Source: Metopolophium dirhodum
Taxonomy: Eukaryota > Arthropoda > Insecta > Hemiptera > Aphididae
Direction: 5' to 3'
NCBI RefSeq assembly: GCF_019925205.1
Contig: NC_083560.1
Coordinates: 67,407,266-67,471,265, forward strand
DNA: 64,000 nt
Shown: in pieces, positions 35,066 to 48,169 of the stretch
Position numbering within the stretch: the stretch's first letter is position 1
Layout: each line of letters starts with the position of its first letter
Translations under genes and position numbers: made by a program
Notes under the pieces: model-generated
The model's database searches: none
Seen by the model: the letters and a program-made list of their open reading frames with translations, nothing else
What the model was told of the DNA's origin: nothing

Positions 35066-37494
35066 CAGGGACTGGAACCTTGATGATTTTTACGGTTCCG
35101 GTTCCGGTTCGGTTCCTAGAAAACCTAAAATTTCGGTTTCGGTTTCTTTTCGGTTTTAAAAAAAACTAAAATTTCGGTTTCGGTTTTTTTCGGTTTTAAA
35201 AAAAAACTATAATTTCGGTTTCGGTTCCTTTTTGGTTTTTAAATTTAGGTTTCGGTTCTTTTCGGTTCTTATAAAATGAAAATTACGTTTCCTGTTTAAG
35301 GTTTTTAGTTTTATACTTAAAAAATTTTATTCAATTTCGATTCTTTAGAAAAATATTAGTATTTTCATTACTTAATAATTGATATCAATTATGGCAGGTC
35401 AATAACAATTTTCAACCAGATATTTTACCAGTTGCTTAAAACTAATGAGAAGACTAAATGATTAAAAAAAAACTTAACTTAATGGAGTTTGAATTAATTT
35501 TTAGTTTCTTCTGAAACCCATTCAAAACTTGATCGAGTATTCTACGAAATCCCGAATCGTTCAACATGCTGAATGGTCGTCCATTAATGGTTACGAGATC
35601 AACACAAGCATCAATAATTGTTTTTTCACTTAAATTAACTTTAACATATTTTGATTCATTAAAATGAAATAATTGTTGATGTGCTTTGACCTTAGAAACA
35701 CCAACTGTTTTTTTTATCCTTTTTAGATCCTTTTTCCAGAAACTCTTCATACAATTCATTATGATGGCTTGCAAGATGTTTTTTTAAATTTGTACCATGA
35801 TTACCCTATAAAAATAAGACTTTAATTTGAGGCAGTCAAACATTTTTTTTTACTATTATTATACATATTACCTATAATATATTATATATTATCAAGTTAT
35901 AAAAATACCTGGGTAAAAAATAAAAACAAAATAATGATAAATAAATATTTATTAATCATAAAATATAAAAATAAAAATATACTATTTCATAGTAAACAAA
36001 TCTTCAAACATTGAATATAATATGCAAACAATGAAATAAAGATTAATAGGTACCTACTTAATATAATATATAGATTAGGTATTCATTTTTATTTATAATT
36101 ATTACATCACAAAAATTTAAAAAAATAATTAAAAAGTATATAGGTACTCTAAGTTTAATGAAGAAAATTAATTGAAATAAATAATTCTTAAAAACATTTT
36201 AAATTAAAACAATTATAAATATACAATATTATATTATCGGTATTATGTTATTATATTACTACACAAAAATGAATCTATGATTTATGAAATGAAATTTATC
36301 TTTAAATGGTTTGTTCTCATGGTGATTATTGATTTAAAATTTTAAAAGTTAAAACAATAAATATTTTGTATTAAATATATTACTTTGAAGAAGTTGAAAA
36401 TCAATGTGGGATTATGAGAACATTTGAAAATTAAAATTAGGTTTAAATTCTTGATTTTTCTATACACACAATTCACACCATTATTTTGATTATTACCAAT
36501 TATAATAAATTATGTAGATAAGTTATAATATAATATTATTTAACTATTTAACTAAAAATAAAAATAAATTGAGGGCTTAAATCTAAAATTTCAAATACCT
36601 AGATACTAATGTTAATATTTGTTAATAATTTACTTATTACTTACTTTAATTTTGCAAGTACAATGCTTACACGACGATTCACGTTCATTGCAATCATATT
36701 TATAATATGAATGTATTATTGACGAAAGTATACGACCCATTATGATATATAATACTAAGTTTAAAATAACGAAGTTAGACACCACCTACAGGGCTACAGG
36801 TACCTACAGCCACAAGACACTATAATGAGTATAATGAAATAAACAGTAACAAATCACAACACTAGCAATGAAAGACAGAATCTAATAATCAAAGAAACGC
36901 GTTAGGCGTGCTATACGCATCAGATAATCTGATAACGAATAACGATACTATAATAAAACTATAAGCATAGTAAATGTAAACATCATAACATTCGTAGTTA
37001 TTTATAAACATATTTTATGAATTTCTTATTAGTTATTATTGTGGTAACTGGAAGTAGCAGACCTACAGGACCTGGTGTATATTGTGCAGTAAATAACGAC
37101 TTTTATTTTTGCTGGAAATTGCTATTATTACATTATCAGTTGTTACGTAGAAATATTTATAGCTTATAGTGCTTATAATCAAGTGTTTACTGTTTAGTCT
37201 TAGTGACACGTCTCGATGTCTCAGACGCTTGAACTCTGTACTCTGTAGGTAATTGAATGATTATTTTTGAATATTATTAATCGTCGTAATAATAATGAAA
37301 AATAAAAATAAAAATAATAGAATTATTAAAAAACCGAAATTAATCGTAAGAAACCTTTAAAAAAAAGTACCGGTTCCGGTGGGGTTCCGGTTTTCAAATT
37401 AATTTAAATAAGGGTTTCGGTGAGGTTCCGGTTCCCATTATTCAAAGGGTTCCGGTTCCAAAACCGGTTCTTTTCGGTACGGTTCCAGTCCCTG
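35066..37494. mobile_element. hAT element with perfect 8-bp target duplication (TTTCTAAC)
   Basis: Ends are CAGGGACTGGAACC (35066) and its exact inverse GGTTCCAGTCCCTG (to 37494). TTTCTAAC flanks both sides (35058-35065 and 37495-37502). Both subterminal regions are full of GGTTTCGGTTCC-type words in the same orientation. It carries the first part of a BED/hAT transposase (35457-36740) only, so it is non-autonomous. Related copies are at 61827-62278 and, split, at about 56760-58120. Confidence 0.92.
35457..36740 (-). pseudogene. Truncated, frameshifted BED-type hAT transposase
   Basis: Exon 36740-36645 starts with ATG and encodes MGRILSSII..CKHCTCKIK, the cysteine half of a BED zinc finger. 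Exon 2 from 35805 continues GNHGTNLKKHLASHHNELYE, its histidine half. An A-rich frameshift near 35715 follows, then VSKVKAHQQLFHF and CVDLVTINGRPFSMLNDSGF, the conserved segment before the catalytic core. The frame ends at about 35457 without any DDE domain. It is unlikely to make an active enzyme. Confidence 0.8.
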
Positions 37495-37502
37495 TTTCTA
37501 AC

Positions 37503-38735
37503 GCTATTTAAAATAAAATTATTTTCCTTAAGACATGTTTTTGTACAAAAAAACGCTCCGGCCCTAACGACCTCAAATTATTTTTGTTGAAAAAATATAT
37601 CAATCAACCTCTCCCTCCTAAATAGGCATAACCGTATTGCGCAATAAACTATTGGGAATGTGTTATAATTAGTGTAGTAAATAAAATATAAAATTTTAAT
37701 TTTAAGGTATTGAGGGAAATTTGAAAAACCAGCTCCGACACTCTTAATGGTTAATGATATATTTATATACCTAATACCTATGTATTATGTACCTAGTGTA
37801 TTTTGTAAGTTATTAGTAAAATATATAAAAGATAGAATTCATTATTAATATAAGAAGGGGGTGGGTTGTTGCAAGGTTACGGGCTTTATTTTAACCTATT
37901 TTGGGAATCATGACACTAAAAAGGTTAAAAATTAATGTTTTTTAATGTGCCTAGTAAATTTGGTTTTGAGTAAGGTACAACAAAAAAATAAAACTAATTT
38001 TAATTATCTACTGGTTTTGCGTAAAATTCCCGTTTTCCCGGTTACTTAGAAAATTATTGGGAAGTTTTTACTTTTTACCATCCAAATTACTAACTAGTTC
38101 CAATATTAACCATCTACCACAAATCATCCTTAAACTTGAAAGTCAAAAACATTTTACTGCCCCAAAAAGTGATTACAGAAGGAAAAAAACAAATCATATT
38201 TGAGTTAAAAAGAGCATATTTATATTATGATGAAAATGTTAGGTATTTAAAAATAAACTGAAATTTGGTGTCCTATTGGCTATGTACAACATCTTACATG
38301 ACAAACACTAATTGATGTCATAAATTAACTTTCAAATACTTTAATAATATTATATACACACCACTTTTGTTACGGGTTTTCGTGACGATGCGATTGCGCC
38401 TTTGGCCTTTAATTATTATATTATCATTGATCAGTGGTACACTGCACGTCGTGTCGGCTCAAGAGTTACTATCACTAGTATTTTTATTTTTAAAAGTGAA
38501 TACTTCGTAGGCGACGGTGGACTTCTTACGCTGTGTCAAATCCTCGTGTTATTGACGCGCGTTGATAACCGTTGCCGAAGTAAATGGTGTATATAGCCAT
38601 ATTTTTAAAAATAGACTGTCGACAGCTCATAGATAATATATCATAATAATATATACATGGGCGGAACTACCATGTATTTAAGTGTGATCGAAGAGTTACC
38701 AAAGTGGTTACCAGTGCACCGAAGTCTATTCTAAC
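37503..38735. other. Intergenic between two hAT elements
   Basis: Mostly AT-rich. 38370-38590 is richer in CpG and holds a 64-codon frame with no recognisable family. GGGCGGAACTACC near 38659 resembles a transposon end, but no partner was confirmed. Confidence 0.4.
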
Positions 38736-39278
38736 GTCAGGCCCAGTGTTGAGAATAGATAACGAAAAATTCATCTAGATAAGATACAGATAATTTTATG
38801 GAAATTTATCTAGATACAGATAAAGATAACTACATTTTACATTCATCTAGATAAGATGAAGATAATCTAAGTTTTATCTAGATAATATTATAGATAAAAA
38901 GAATAATTATTACATTAATATAATTAAATAATAGATATACCTACTTCCTTTTTACCTACGTGAACATAAACTAACTTATAGTTAGTAGTCACAAGTCAAT
39001 AGGTGTCTGGTACATAGTTACAATTAATGTTTTTGTAGCTAGTACCTAAGTATTTTTATTTTTACCTTAGTTTATTTGTTTAATTTATTGGAACAAAGTT
39101 TTACTTATTTTATATTTTATAGTAGACATTTTATTGAGAATAATTGTTGACTATTATGTTTCTTCAAAAACAATGAATAGAAAAAAAAAACGATATTATC
39201 TTTATTAAAATAAAAAAACAAAATAATTATAATTATAATTTATTACATAATATTATGTAGCTAACCAAATATATTATT

Positions 39279-42200
39279 CTAAAGGTTACATCTACAACAG
39301 AGCAGCTTTTCAAATGTAGTATCTTTTAGCCGATTTCGCCGTGGTGTTAAGACTTGTATAGCTCCGCTGAACAATCTTTCTACGGGAGCAGATGATGGCA
39401 ATGATGTGTTATATTTTAAAAATACATTCTTTACAATAAAGAAAGAATCTAACATGATTAAATTTTTATTTTTTGAGTTTAAAAATGATGAACTTTGAAT
39501 ACCAGCTAAATTGGTGTTTCTTTTTTCGGTGGTGCATTGAGATTCGTTTAAATTTTCATCAATACAATTTTCTAGTAAATTGTTATAAAAGTTGTCATCA
39601 TCACTCTCGTTATTTTCTTCACTAGATGAACCAGAATTTGGAGTTGAACTAATAACAGCACTTAATGTATTACATTCACTGACAAATAAATTTCTGCACA
39701 AATTTTTATATCTTATTGGTACCCAGTTCATTTTAAATTTTGGGTGGCTTATTGATGCAATAATAAATGCCTTACTCTTGGAACTGTTTAAGTTAAATAA
39801 ATAATCAAATCGTTTTTCAAGATTTTGAATTATGCATAGACTTAATGGTTTACAATATACTCTATTTGTTGACTTTAATAACAAAAGTCTTATGGATAAT
39901 ATTGTTGGTGCCACATATCCTAAATAACTTCTTTTTTCTCCTTGTAATTTGTCTAGCGCTGAGGCTAATGGCTCCATAACTTCACAATACTCATTGAGAA
40001 ATAGCCACTCAGTCATTTTTAACTTATTTAATTTCAGTTCATCAAATACTGGAATCAATTTTTCTTTATAATATAATATTTTTTTTGCCGCATCATACAT
40101 TGAGTTCCACCTTGTAATAACCGGCACTGGAAATTTACAATTACATTTATCACTTACTGTATCTGAAGCTGCAGTACTACGACTGACCAGATTCCAAAAC
40201 TTAAACAGTTTTTCAAACGTAGCTTTTGAAATTTGTAAATAAGATCTGTCAGTTATTTTTGCAATGTCTGTTGTAGCAATCAAATTCAGGGTATGAGCAC
40301 AACATTTCATATGGTCAGGCAGGCAAATACTAATATCTTCAGAATGTTCATTTGATTCTTCAGAAAGTAAAGGATATAAATCAACATATTGAATTTCACA
40401 ACCTTCGTCATCTTCACTTTCCGAATTTTCAACAAAAGTATTAGAATCTGAATCACTGGATAAATTACCTACATCGTAAGTATTTGATTTTTCACACAAT
40501 GTGGTTGAGAATGTTCGAAATGCTTTACCAAAGTTACTTGCGTTGTCAGTTATAGTATGTGTTATTTTTGAAGTACTTATTTGATAAGTTTGAGTTATTT
40601 CATTGATTAACTCAGCAATATTTAAATAATTATGTCCACCTTTGATTCTTCTGCAGCCCAAAACATAGGAATGACGGGTATAAGAAATTTCTTCAATGAA
40701 GTGACATGTCATGCCAAGATAGCTTTTATTGTTAGTACTCCATATATCTGCAGTAGTCCAAATATACTGTTGTTTATTGAGCAAAGAAGTCAACATTGAA
40801 ATATAATTTGTATAGCTTGAATTGAGTTTCTTTGATATATAATTTCGGTCTGGGAATAAAACAGAATCTGCAGATGTTAAACCAGTAAGGCCAAAGATTA
40901 ACTGTCGAAATGCTGGTTTCTCGCATGTAATTAAAGGTCTCATTTCTTGAATAATGTAGTTGAACACCAAATTACCAATCTATAGAGTATAAAATATTAA
41001 TATTACTTTTTTATGTTTTAGATTACAATATACTATTATATAGGATGTGATTCGTCAAGTATGTTAATCCCCTTTTTCTTTTTTAATACTGAAGTTACTT
41101 TAATTCTGATTTTTGAAATTTTAAATATAGGTACTTTAAGACCTATATTTTTAAATTCTTGAGATTTGTTGTAATACTGAAATAATGACCAACAGACATA
41201 AATTTATTTTTTTCAAATGAGAACCTGCTTTCAACAGTAAATTATTTAGTGTAACTTTTCTGAAAATGTTAACGTACCAGAATCAAAATTTGTACGAGTG
41301 GTTTTTGAGTTATTTAACTTTGTGTACTAAAGATAATAAGTCCACAATAATGGATATATAAGAATGGCTATGGTGATTTGAACATTTTAGTGATTAATAT
41401 TAATTGTTTGATATTAATAATTTGTACGCAAATATGGCTCAAGTATAAATACTAGATTCACTTAGAGTATTTTTGTAAAACCTTTTTTAAGGATTATTAT
41501 CCTTAGTACAAACAATTTAATAACTGAAAAATTACTGATTCATATTTCATATCATGTTGGCATCATCTTCAAATAATCTACATGATTGCAATTTATTATT
41601 AACCATATACATTGATAAGGTCAAAATAAATTGTATTTGTAATTTATATTATTTTATAATTTGTATTCTAGAATTTTTGTAATTTGTAAAAAAAACTTTG
41701 TTTGTAACTTGGTAGTAGCTAGGTAGCATAATTATATCTATAAATGCAATTTATTGAAAAGTACTTGTCTTATTTAATAACTAGTAAGTTGAATTACCTT
41801 ATCTTTAGACCATTTTTTAGTTGGACCACTAAACAGTTTTGTTTGAATCTCTGTTGTTTTGGATACATCATGTCTTTTCCTTGCTTGGTTTACTTTTTGC
41901 ATCAATGAGTTATGTTTGAGCTGTAAATTTATGGGTAATTTCTTTATAAAATGTATAATAAAGCAGACTACACATGGCATTAACTACTTTATATTAACAA
42001 TCAGCATGTAATAACTTATAATAAGACATCATTTTAGAAAAACAACTTAAAAATATTCGAACAGAATAGGTGCATATTTTGCAGCTATCAAGCATTTTTA
42101 TAATAATTTACTTAGATGTTTTATCTACATTGTTCCTAGCCTGATCAAACTAGAGAAACTATATTTAAATTGTTTAAGCCATAAACTTCACATAAGACGT

Positions 42201-42827
42201 AACATATTGAAAATTAAATATACTTGGTAATCAGTACTCAGTTTACATAGTACAAGTCTAATACTTTGTAGTTACTAGTTTAATACAAGTAAGTTAATGT
42301 AATATTTTTCTACAATTCTGCAGTTCAGTACTACTAATATTATTAATTATTATGTATATGATATCATAATATAGGTAGGCACCTAGTAGCCACTAGCCAC
42401 TAGCCAGTAAAAATATTACTATAGTAAATTAGTAACTACAAAATCATAAAAGTAATTTAAATAACATGCATAGGTATTTTTTTTATTTTTGTCGATCAAC
42501 GTGTTAACCTGATAAATTATATAATAATCCTAAAATAACAATGTATACAATTTAGTAATAAATACAAAAACTTACTTTAATGTGGCTTAAAAAGTTTCCA
42601 CTCGAATTAGTTGATCCGTTTACTACTTTTTGGCAGTTTTGACATATAACTGACAATTTTTTACCTTCCACAGTTAATACTTTATAAAAATCATTAAATA
42701 AGTATTTAAAACTAGGAGGTTCAAGAGGAGCTTGGTTAGATTTGTCTAAATGTGGGTCGTCAGCATTTTCTTCTTGTGCCCCCGTTGCCAGATCAAGACG
42801 AATTTTTTTCGTAACAAAACGGTCCAT
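39279..42827 (-). CDS. BED-type hAT transposase, 3 exons, 691 aa, apparently intact
   Basis: Exons 42827-42576, 41920-41798 and 40979-39279, all phase 0 with GT-AG junctions. Exon 1 and the start of exon 2 form a BED zinc finger (CQNCQKV..HIKLKH) for binding element ends. Exon 3 has the hAT core: TTADIWSTNNKSYLGMTCHF (first Asp), HTITDNASNFGKAF (second Asp), CCAHTLNLI, ITRWNSMYD and LNEYCEVMEPLASALDKLQG (region of the catalytic Glu). It ends with the dimerisation block SAPVERLFSGAIQVLTPRRN. An acidic, Ser-rich insert lies between the Asp motifs. An in-frame ATG at 42899 is an alternative start. Length is normal for the family and no stop or frameshift is seen. Confidence 0.92.
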
Positions 42828-43084
42828 AATGTTGTAAACTTCAATGCTTGAAATATTAAGTACATAATATATTAGATAATGGCTAATATTAATAGGCATT
42901 CTATTAATAAAAGTTATTACTTCGTACTTACTTATTGTGAATATGTTATATAATATATTGTTAACGAATAACGATGAATAATACTAACAGCAAAGCTTAC
43001 ACAACCATTGTAGTCACTAGTCAACACTCAACACTCAGTGGTCAGAAAACTGAAGACCGCCGATTACATACGCAGGGGCACTAG

Positions 43085-43132
43085 GTAATACCATTAATTA
43101 TAAATACTAGTATTTATAATCAATGGTAATAC
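43085..43132. repeat. 48-bp near-perfect palindrome
   Basis: The arms are GTAATACCATTAATTATAAA plus ATACT.. and their inverse, centred on ACTAGT, with two mismatches over 24 bp. It lies just upstream of the hAT transposase gene. Similar half-sites occur at about 43232-43262 and 43668-43703. Confidence 0.8.
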
Positions 43133-43420
43133 AGACAATACGGTCTTATCTTTTCGTTAAGAAGGCTATTTTTAGTGTTTGAGTTTTTCCAAATCTAATA
43201 TTAAAGCCTACGCGAATTGTTGAAATCGTCAATCATTAATATTGTTGATACCATCATTGATTATAAATAGGTTCTAATGTACTATAGGGCCGGATCATAA
43301 TATGCGTTTTGTCGGTTGACGATAAAAACGTCACGACCAAATCGCGTGGTTTATTCCAGAACGATTTCGGACGGTTCGGAGAATCGACTAGTCTGGCCCC
43401 GATAACGTGGCTTAATGTTA

Positions 43421-43619
43421 TACAGTCAAATTCGCTTATAACGATCTTCTAGGGACCTAGAGAATCTGATCGTTATAACCGAACTTCCTTTATATCCGGA
43501 TTATAAAAAGTAACTTACACATAAGACATAACGTATAAAACCAACCATATACATTGCTTGGAATCGTTTTACCCGGAATATCGTTATATACGTCATCGTT
43601 ATACGCGAATTTGACTGTA
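43421..43619. mobile_element. Pogo/Tigger-like MITE, 199 bp
   Basis: Starts TACAGTCAAATTCGCTTATA and ends with the imperfect inverse ..CGAATTTGACTGTA, with TA at both borders. CAGTC.AA..TCG..TATAACGA resembles the ends of pogo/Tigger elements. No coding sequence. It inserted into the hAT element. Confidence 0.8.
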
Positions 43620-44121
43620 TTTATATATGGATGGCACGGTTGTTTACCGATCGGTGGCCGGATCCTTAGTATTTATAAATTATAATCAATGATACCATGA
43701 ATAAAATTACGATAATATTATAATATTATTTTGTGTAGCGGCTAGTTAAGACTAAGACTATACATTTCACATCTATTAATTATTATCTATACCAAATTGC
43801 CAATAAGGGTTATGTTGTCGAAATCTTCATAAAATAACGTTTAAACTTAATACAATTTGCTAGTAGAACATGGGAACAATTGGAATGAGTTCTGTGAGAA
43901 CAATCTTAGTAAAAAAAAAAAATATTATTCATGAAAATGTATAATATGATTTGAATTAATTTATCTAGATAAATTTATCTAGATAACTAAATTTGTCATC
44001 TAAGATAACCAATAGATAAATGGCACAATAGTTATCTAGATGAGATAATAGATGAGTAATTTTTTATCTAGATAATTATCTAGATAAATTTATCTAGATA
44101 AGTCTCAACACTGGTCAGGCC

Positions 44122-44579
44122 ATTACTTAATTATGAGCATGAGTATATTTAAAGCATGATTATGAGTATATATATATACTATATTAGGGTATGTACCTCC
44201 ATAAAATAATTAAGATATTGAGACCACGAATATTTGAAATTGCCCAGCGCCCCTACCACATTTTAAAACCTTTGACGCCACTGGTGGTTACCATCTTACA
44301 TAATATGTAACATATTACATAATATTATTATAAATAAAGCGTGGACGTGTGGTATCATAATAAACCGTGATAAGTGAAACATTAATATAATAATATATAA
44401 ATGTAGTTTTTAGTTTTTATTTTTAATAATAAATTTTAAAAAAATGAACAAATAATAGGTAATTAGTAATTACTAATTACAATGGTCAAAATACCTGCGA
44501 GTGTCAGTATACATGACTGAATGAATACTTCCCTAAATTAATATTTAACTTTGATTGGAATTATATAAAAAAAAAAAAT
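44122..44579. other. Intergenic, low-complexity AT, no gene
   Basis: Holds CCAGCGCCCCTACCACATTT near 44246 and GACGCCACTGGTGG near 44275, wording like transposon ends. Otherwise AT-rich. An A-run near 44570 adjoins the GC-rich gypsy block. Confidence 0.4.
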
Positions 44580-47500
44580 TTTACTTGCTCCTGGGAGCCT
44601 TACTGGTGGAGTGGCCTTACTGGTGGTTGCTGCTGGGCTTGCGGCTGCACCGCTGGTCGCTGGGCCTGGAAGCGGTTTCGTCCGTCTCGGACGTCGTGGA
44701 ACTGGTATCCCGGCGCCGCTCGGCGAGGTGGAACCCGCTCAGGCGGCCCTGCCCTAGACCTGGTGGCTTCGTGCTGCGGGGTGTTTGCCCACGTGGATCA
44801 ACATCCCTCGGCCAACCCCCGCTCGAACAGGGTCCACGCAGTAGGGCTTGCCCATGTCCGGCCAAAGATGCGGTGGCCGCGCGTTTGGGTGACCAACCGC
44901 CGATGGTTTCTTCCAGACCATCGCCCGACAGCCTCCTGGCTTCCCGCAACAACCGTGCGGTCATTTCCTGGAGCTTTATCGCATGTGTGGCAATCATGCC
45001 ACGGGATGGCCGGTTGTCGCGGATTGGTGGCAGGTTATTTGCTCGTTGTGCTATCTAAAACAAGGTATGGTTAGTTAATGTTCTCTCACGGTCCTACAGC
45101 CCGCTTCCTCGCTGAGACAAGTAACTTAGTAGGGTGTATACCTTCCGTCAAGAACACTCCGGTTCCTAGTGGTTTACTCCAACTTAACCAGACCTAACCA
45201 TATCGGGATGAACCCCGCATGAAATCGCTTCTCCGCACTTGACTGTGGATGCGCTTTATAATATGCCCAATCCCCTACTGACAGAATAGTTCTTCTCGGG
45301 GATTCTGCAGGTATATCGGTTCTGGGGGCTTTGGGGATGGACACCTTCGGGTAACACCCCTCTACCACCGGATCATCACCCGTTTCCACCGAAGGATTCC
45401 GATCTGCTCTGGACAACTCCGGACCATTTTTTCCTGCGTCCGGAGATTCTCCAAACATAATTTTGGCCGGCTACTGTCCGGTGTTTCGGTTTTCTCTGTT
45501 TTATACGGAGAACAATACGTGTAACTGGTAAAGATCCCACAAATTATGAGGTTTATCTACAAGTAAGGTTCGCAATCCTTTCTTCAATTCTTGATTTCGC
45601 CTTTCTACCGGATTGGCACGTGGGCGGGATATTGAAGTCATTCACCCTTCCATTCCCCACCTCTTGATAGGTTAGGTTAGGTCTGACGGTACTACAGCCC
45701 AATGCCAATATCTGACAATAATGCCCTCAAGTATCCGTACCGTGGGAACAACTCCCGTTCGAATGTATCCACAATCGATTTGGTCGTCGCCTTTCCTAAG
45801 GATATGCCCCTACCCAGCGACTGTATCAATCAGTTACTACCAAAATCGTTGTCTTACCAATCTGCGTCCGTGGGTACAGACCCATAATATCAATGCTCAG
45901 CAATTCCCAAGGTCGACGTGGGATTTGGGTGCACATCCGATCTTCTGGCTTGTGATTCAGTGGCTTTACAAGCGCACAGACATGGCACGCTAGCACGTAG
46001 TTACCCATCGCTTCCCGCATATCCGCTCAAAAGAAACGAATCTTTATGCTTCGGTACGTTTTTTCCACCCTGGGTGATTAGCTACGTCGTAGTCGTGAAA
46101 CCTTTATAGCAGAATCTGGGCATTGTCAGATGGGACAACCACCCCCTCTTCACCACGCGCGATGGATTGAGGGTGGTGGTGTAATACCTGATCCCAGATG
46201 ACTTACTACTTCTGAAGACGACCGAACCATGCACCGTCTCTGGACAGTTTAGCAAGTATCTCCTGTATGTTCGTGTTGTTGTGTTGCCACTCTCAGGCAT
46301 CTTGCAATGATACGTTTTAGTCATCTTTCTTCGGCTGGATCTTTCCACACTGGGTGACACCCAAACCAGACTCTCCGGACGCTCCAACATTTCACCGGTC
46401 ACTCCGGGCCAAATCACCGGAGGATCGTGGATATTTGTCTCCAACGACTCTTCGTCCACTGTATTCGGTCCTACCGGACAACATGATAGCACGTCGGCTG
46501 CTTCATTTTCTACTCCGGGCACGTGCTGGATTTCAAAATCAAAAGTCCCAAGTTGTAACTTCCATCGCGTTAGTTTTATGCGACTGCCCGAGCTTGCTGT
46601 AACCATCGGAGTGCCACGCTATCCGTAAATAACATAAACTTACCCAAGATACACCCTGAACCTGTCAACCACCCAAACTATGGCTAGACATTCACGTTCG
46701 ACTGCTGATCTTTCCTGAGCTGGAAGTGTACGGTACCAACTCCGCCTTGCTTTCGTCAGTTTGTAGATTGAATGGCTTACCCGGGAGAGGTGGGCAGAGC
46801 CGTGGTGCTGACACCAAAGACTCCTTCAACTTCCGAAACGCCTGTCGTTCATTTAGTGGACGTGTCGCTGGTAAATAAGACCCACCTGCCAATATCCTGA
46901 TTTAAAATCCATAGTACTGTAAATCAGACCATGTCATGGAGGTCCAGCATTGAGTGAGCGTCCAACTCCGTCTACATGTTGAGCCGGTGATAGTCCACGC
47001 AAAATCTGCGTTAGCTATCCTTTTTCTTCACGAGTACTACCAGTGCAGCACATGGAGATATACTAGGTTCTATAAAATCCTGTTCCTCCAATGTCTCGTA
47101 CCATTTCGACAATGACCTAGTTTTTCTTTCGGGAGTACCCGTAATCGTTTAGAGCCACCGGATTTGGATCCTTGAGACGGATCTGGTGCTATATCACTCG
47201 AGTTCTACCTACCTCCGGAGAAAACCCCCGGATGTTGGCATAGGACTTGTTTGACCAGCATTCCGTATTCTCCTTCGGGTAAATCTGTGGTTGTTAAGTC
47301 CGTCCCTACGGTAACCAGAGTTACTGGATTTCTCCAACTTACGGAAACACGTCTCTCTTCCCCGAGTAGATTATGCAACCGCTATAGTATGCAACCGCGA
47401 CTTTTTGCTCCACAAGGAAATTATGGCCCTGGAAGACATCTCCGATGATATCGTCTAACACTGCAGCCCTGAAGATACATCCGGGCATGAAATTCGGTTA

Positions 47501-47825
47501 ACTCCGTAATTTTTCGAGTTCGGCCACCTAACTCCGTTGCTTACCACTCTTCGGACGACTCGAGATTTTTTCGTCAGATACTTCTTGGCCGGTCGGGACC
47601 CGGTGGTCCCGCCAGTCATTTTGGCGTTTCCTGACTCTGACTTTCTTTTCGGACATGCAGCTTGGCAGTGGTCATGACTACCACATCCCCTGCATCCTGT
47701 TCCTGAAGATCGTTGTTGCTTCGGATCCAGACCCTGGGATTTCCAGCACTCTCAGCTTTTCTTTTATCCAACCATTTTAATTTCAGTGGTCCGCTGGTAC
47801 TCACTCCCGCCTTTCCGATAAAATG
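44580..47825 (-). mobile_element. Decayed Ty3/gypsy LTR retrotransposon pol region, GC-rich
   Basis: A sharp GC-rich island in AT-rich DNA. Reading the minus strand from 47.8 kb: a spacer, RT start (ALVVLVKKKD, then RFCVDYHRLNM), RNase H fragments (AFRKLKESLVSAPRLCPP; RWKLQLGTFDFEIQHVPG), an integrase zinc-knuckle remnant (ACHVC), the core with LLSIDIMG, a degraded second Asp region near 45730 and PVERRNQELKKGL near 45590. Stops and frameshifts are frequent, and the RT segment with its YxDD motif is deleted between about 46890 and 46900. No LTR pair was recognised. The 44.6-45.1 kb part is unassigned, probably the 3' end. Confidence 0.85.
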
Positions 47826-47960
47826 ATTAACTTTTATAACTAAGGATTGAAAATTTGAAACAAGGTTCCACGTAACATAATGAATTTCTTTTATAGGTAC
47901 CTACATTTAAAAAATAAATAATTTAATTAATATTCTATAAAATATCCAAGACTGAAAGCT

Positions 47961-48095
47961 CGTCTCCGATCAGAATCGTTTTTCGTATACAATGATGTTA
48001 TATCATTGAATTCAAATTTAATACCATCCATTACAGTAACTCACTTGTAAACTACTATACAGCAGAGCGACATCCACTTACTTACCCTCTTTTTG
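47961..48095 (-). repeat. Dispersed repeat R, copy 3 (inverted)
   Basis: CAGAATCGTTTTTCGTATAC, ATCATTGAATTCAAATTTAA and AGCAGAGCGACATCCACTTA, matching 22311-22440. It lies between the gypsy remnant and the transposase-protease gene. Confidence 0.8.
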
Positions 48096-48169
48096 ATATC
48101 AAATTTGTGCTACAATATTTTAAGTAGGTAATAAAGTTATAAAAAAATAAATAATATTCATAAAAAATT

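Larger units (their letters stand above)
38744..44113. mobile_element. Complete hAT transposon, 5.37 kb, intact transposase, perfect 8-bp duplication
   Basis: TIRs are CAGTGTTGAGA at 38744 and its exact inverse at 44113. GTCAGGCC is duplicated at 38736-38743 and 44114-44121. Both subterminal regions are dense in ATCTAGATAA/TTATCTAGAT (38764-38900 and 43955-44105). A three-exon BED/hAT transposase on the minus strand (39279-42827) has no visible lesion. A pogo-like MITE (43421-43619) has inserted in the 5' part. Confidence 0.93.

Noticed and set aside
38657..44300. Possible older element around the 5.37-kb hAT (GGGCGGAACTACC left, GACGCCACTGGTGG right)
   Set aside because: Both look like transposon ends, but they are not good inverted copies of each other.
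44555..45074. Plus- and minus-strand frames of 103-167 codons
   Set aside because: GC-rich DNA of the decayed gypsy element has few stops by chance. Overlapping frames on both strands show no known domain.
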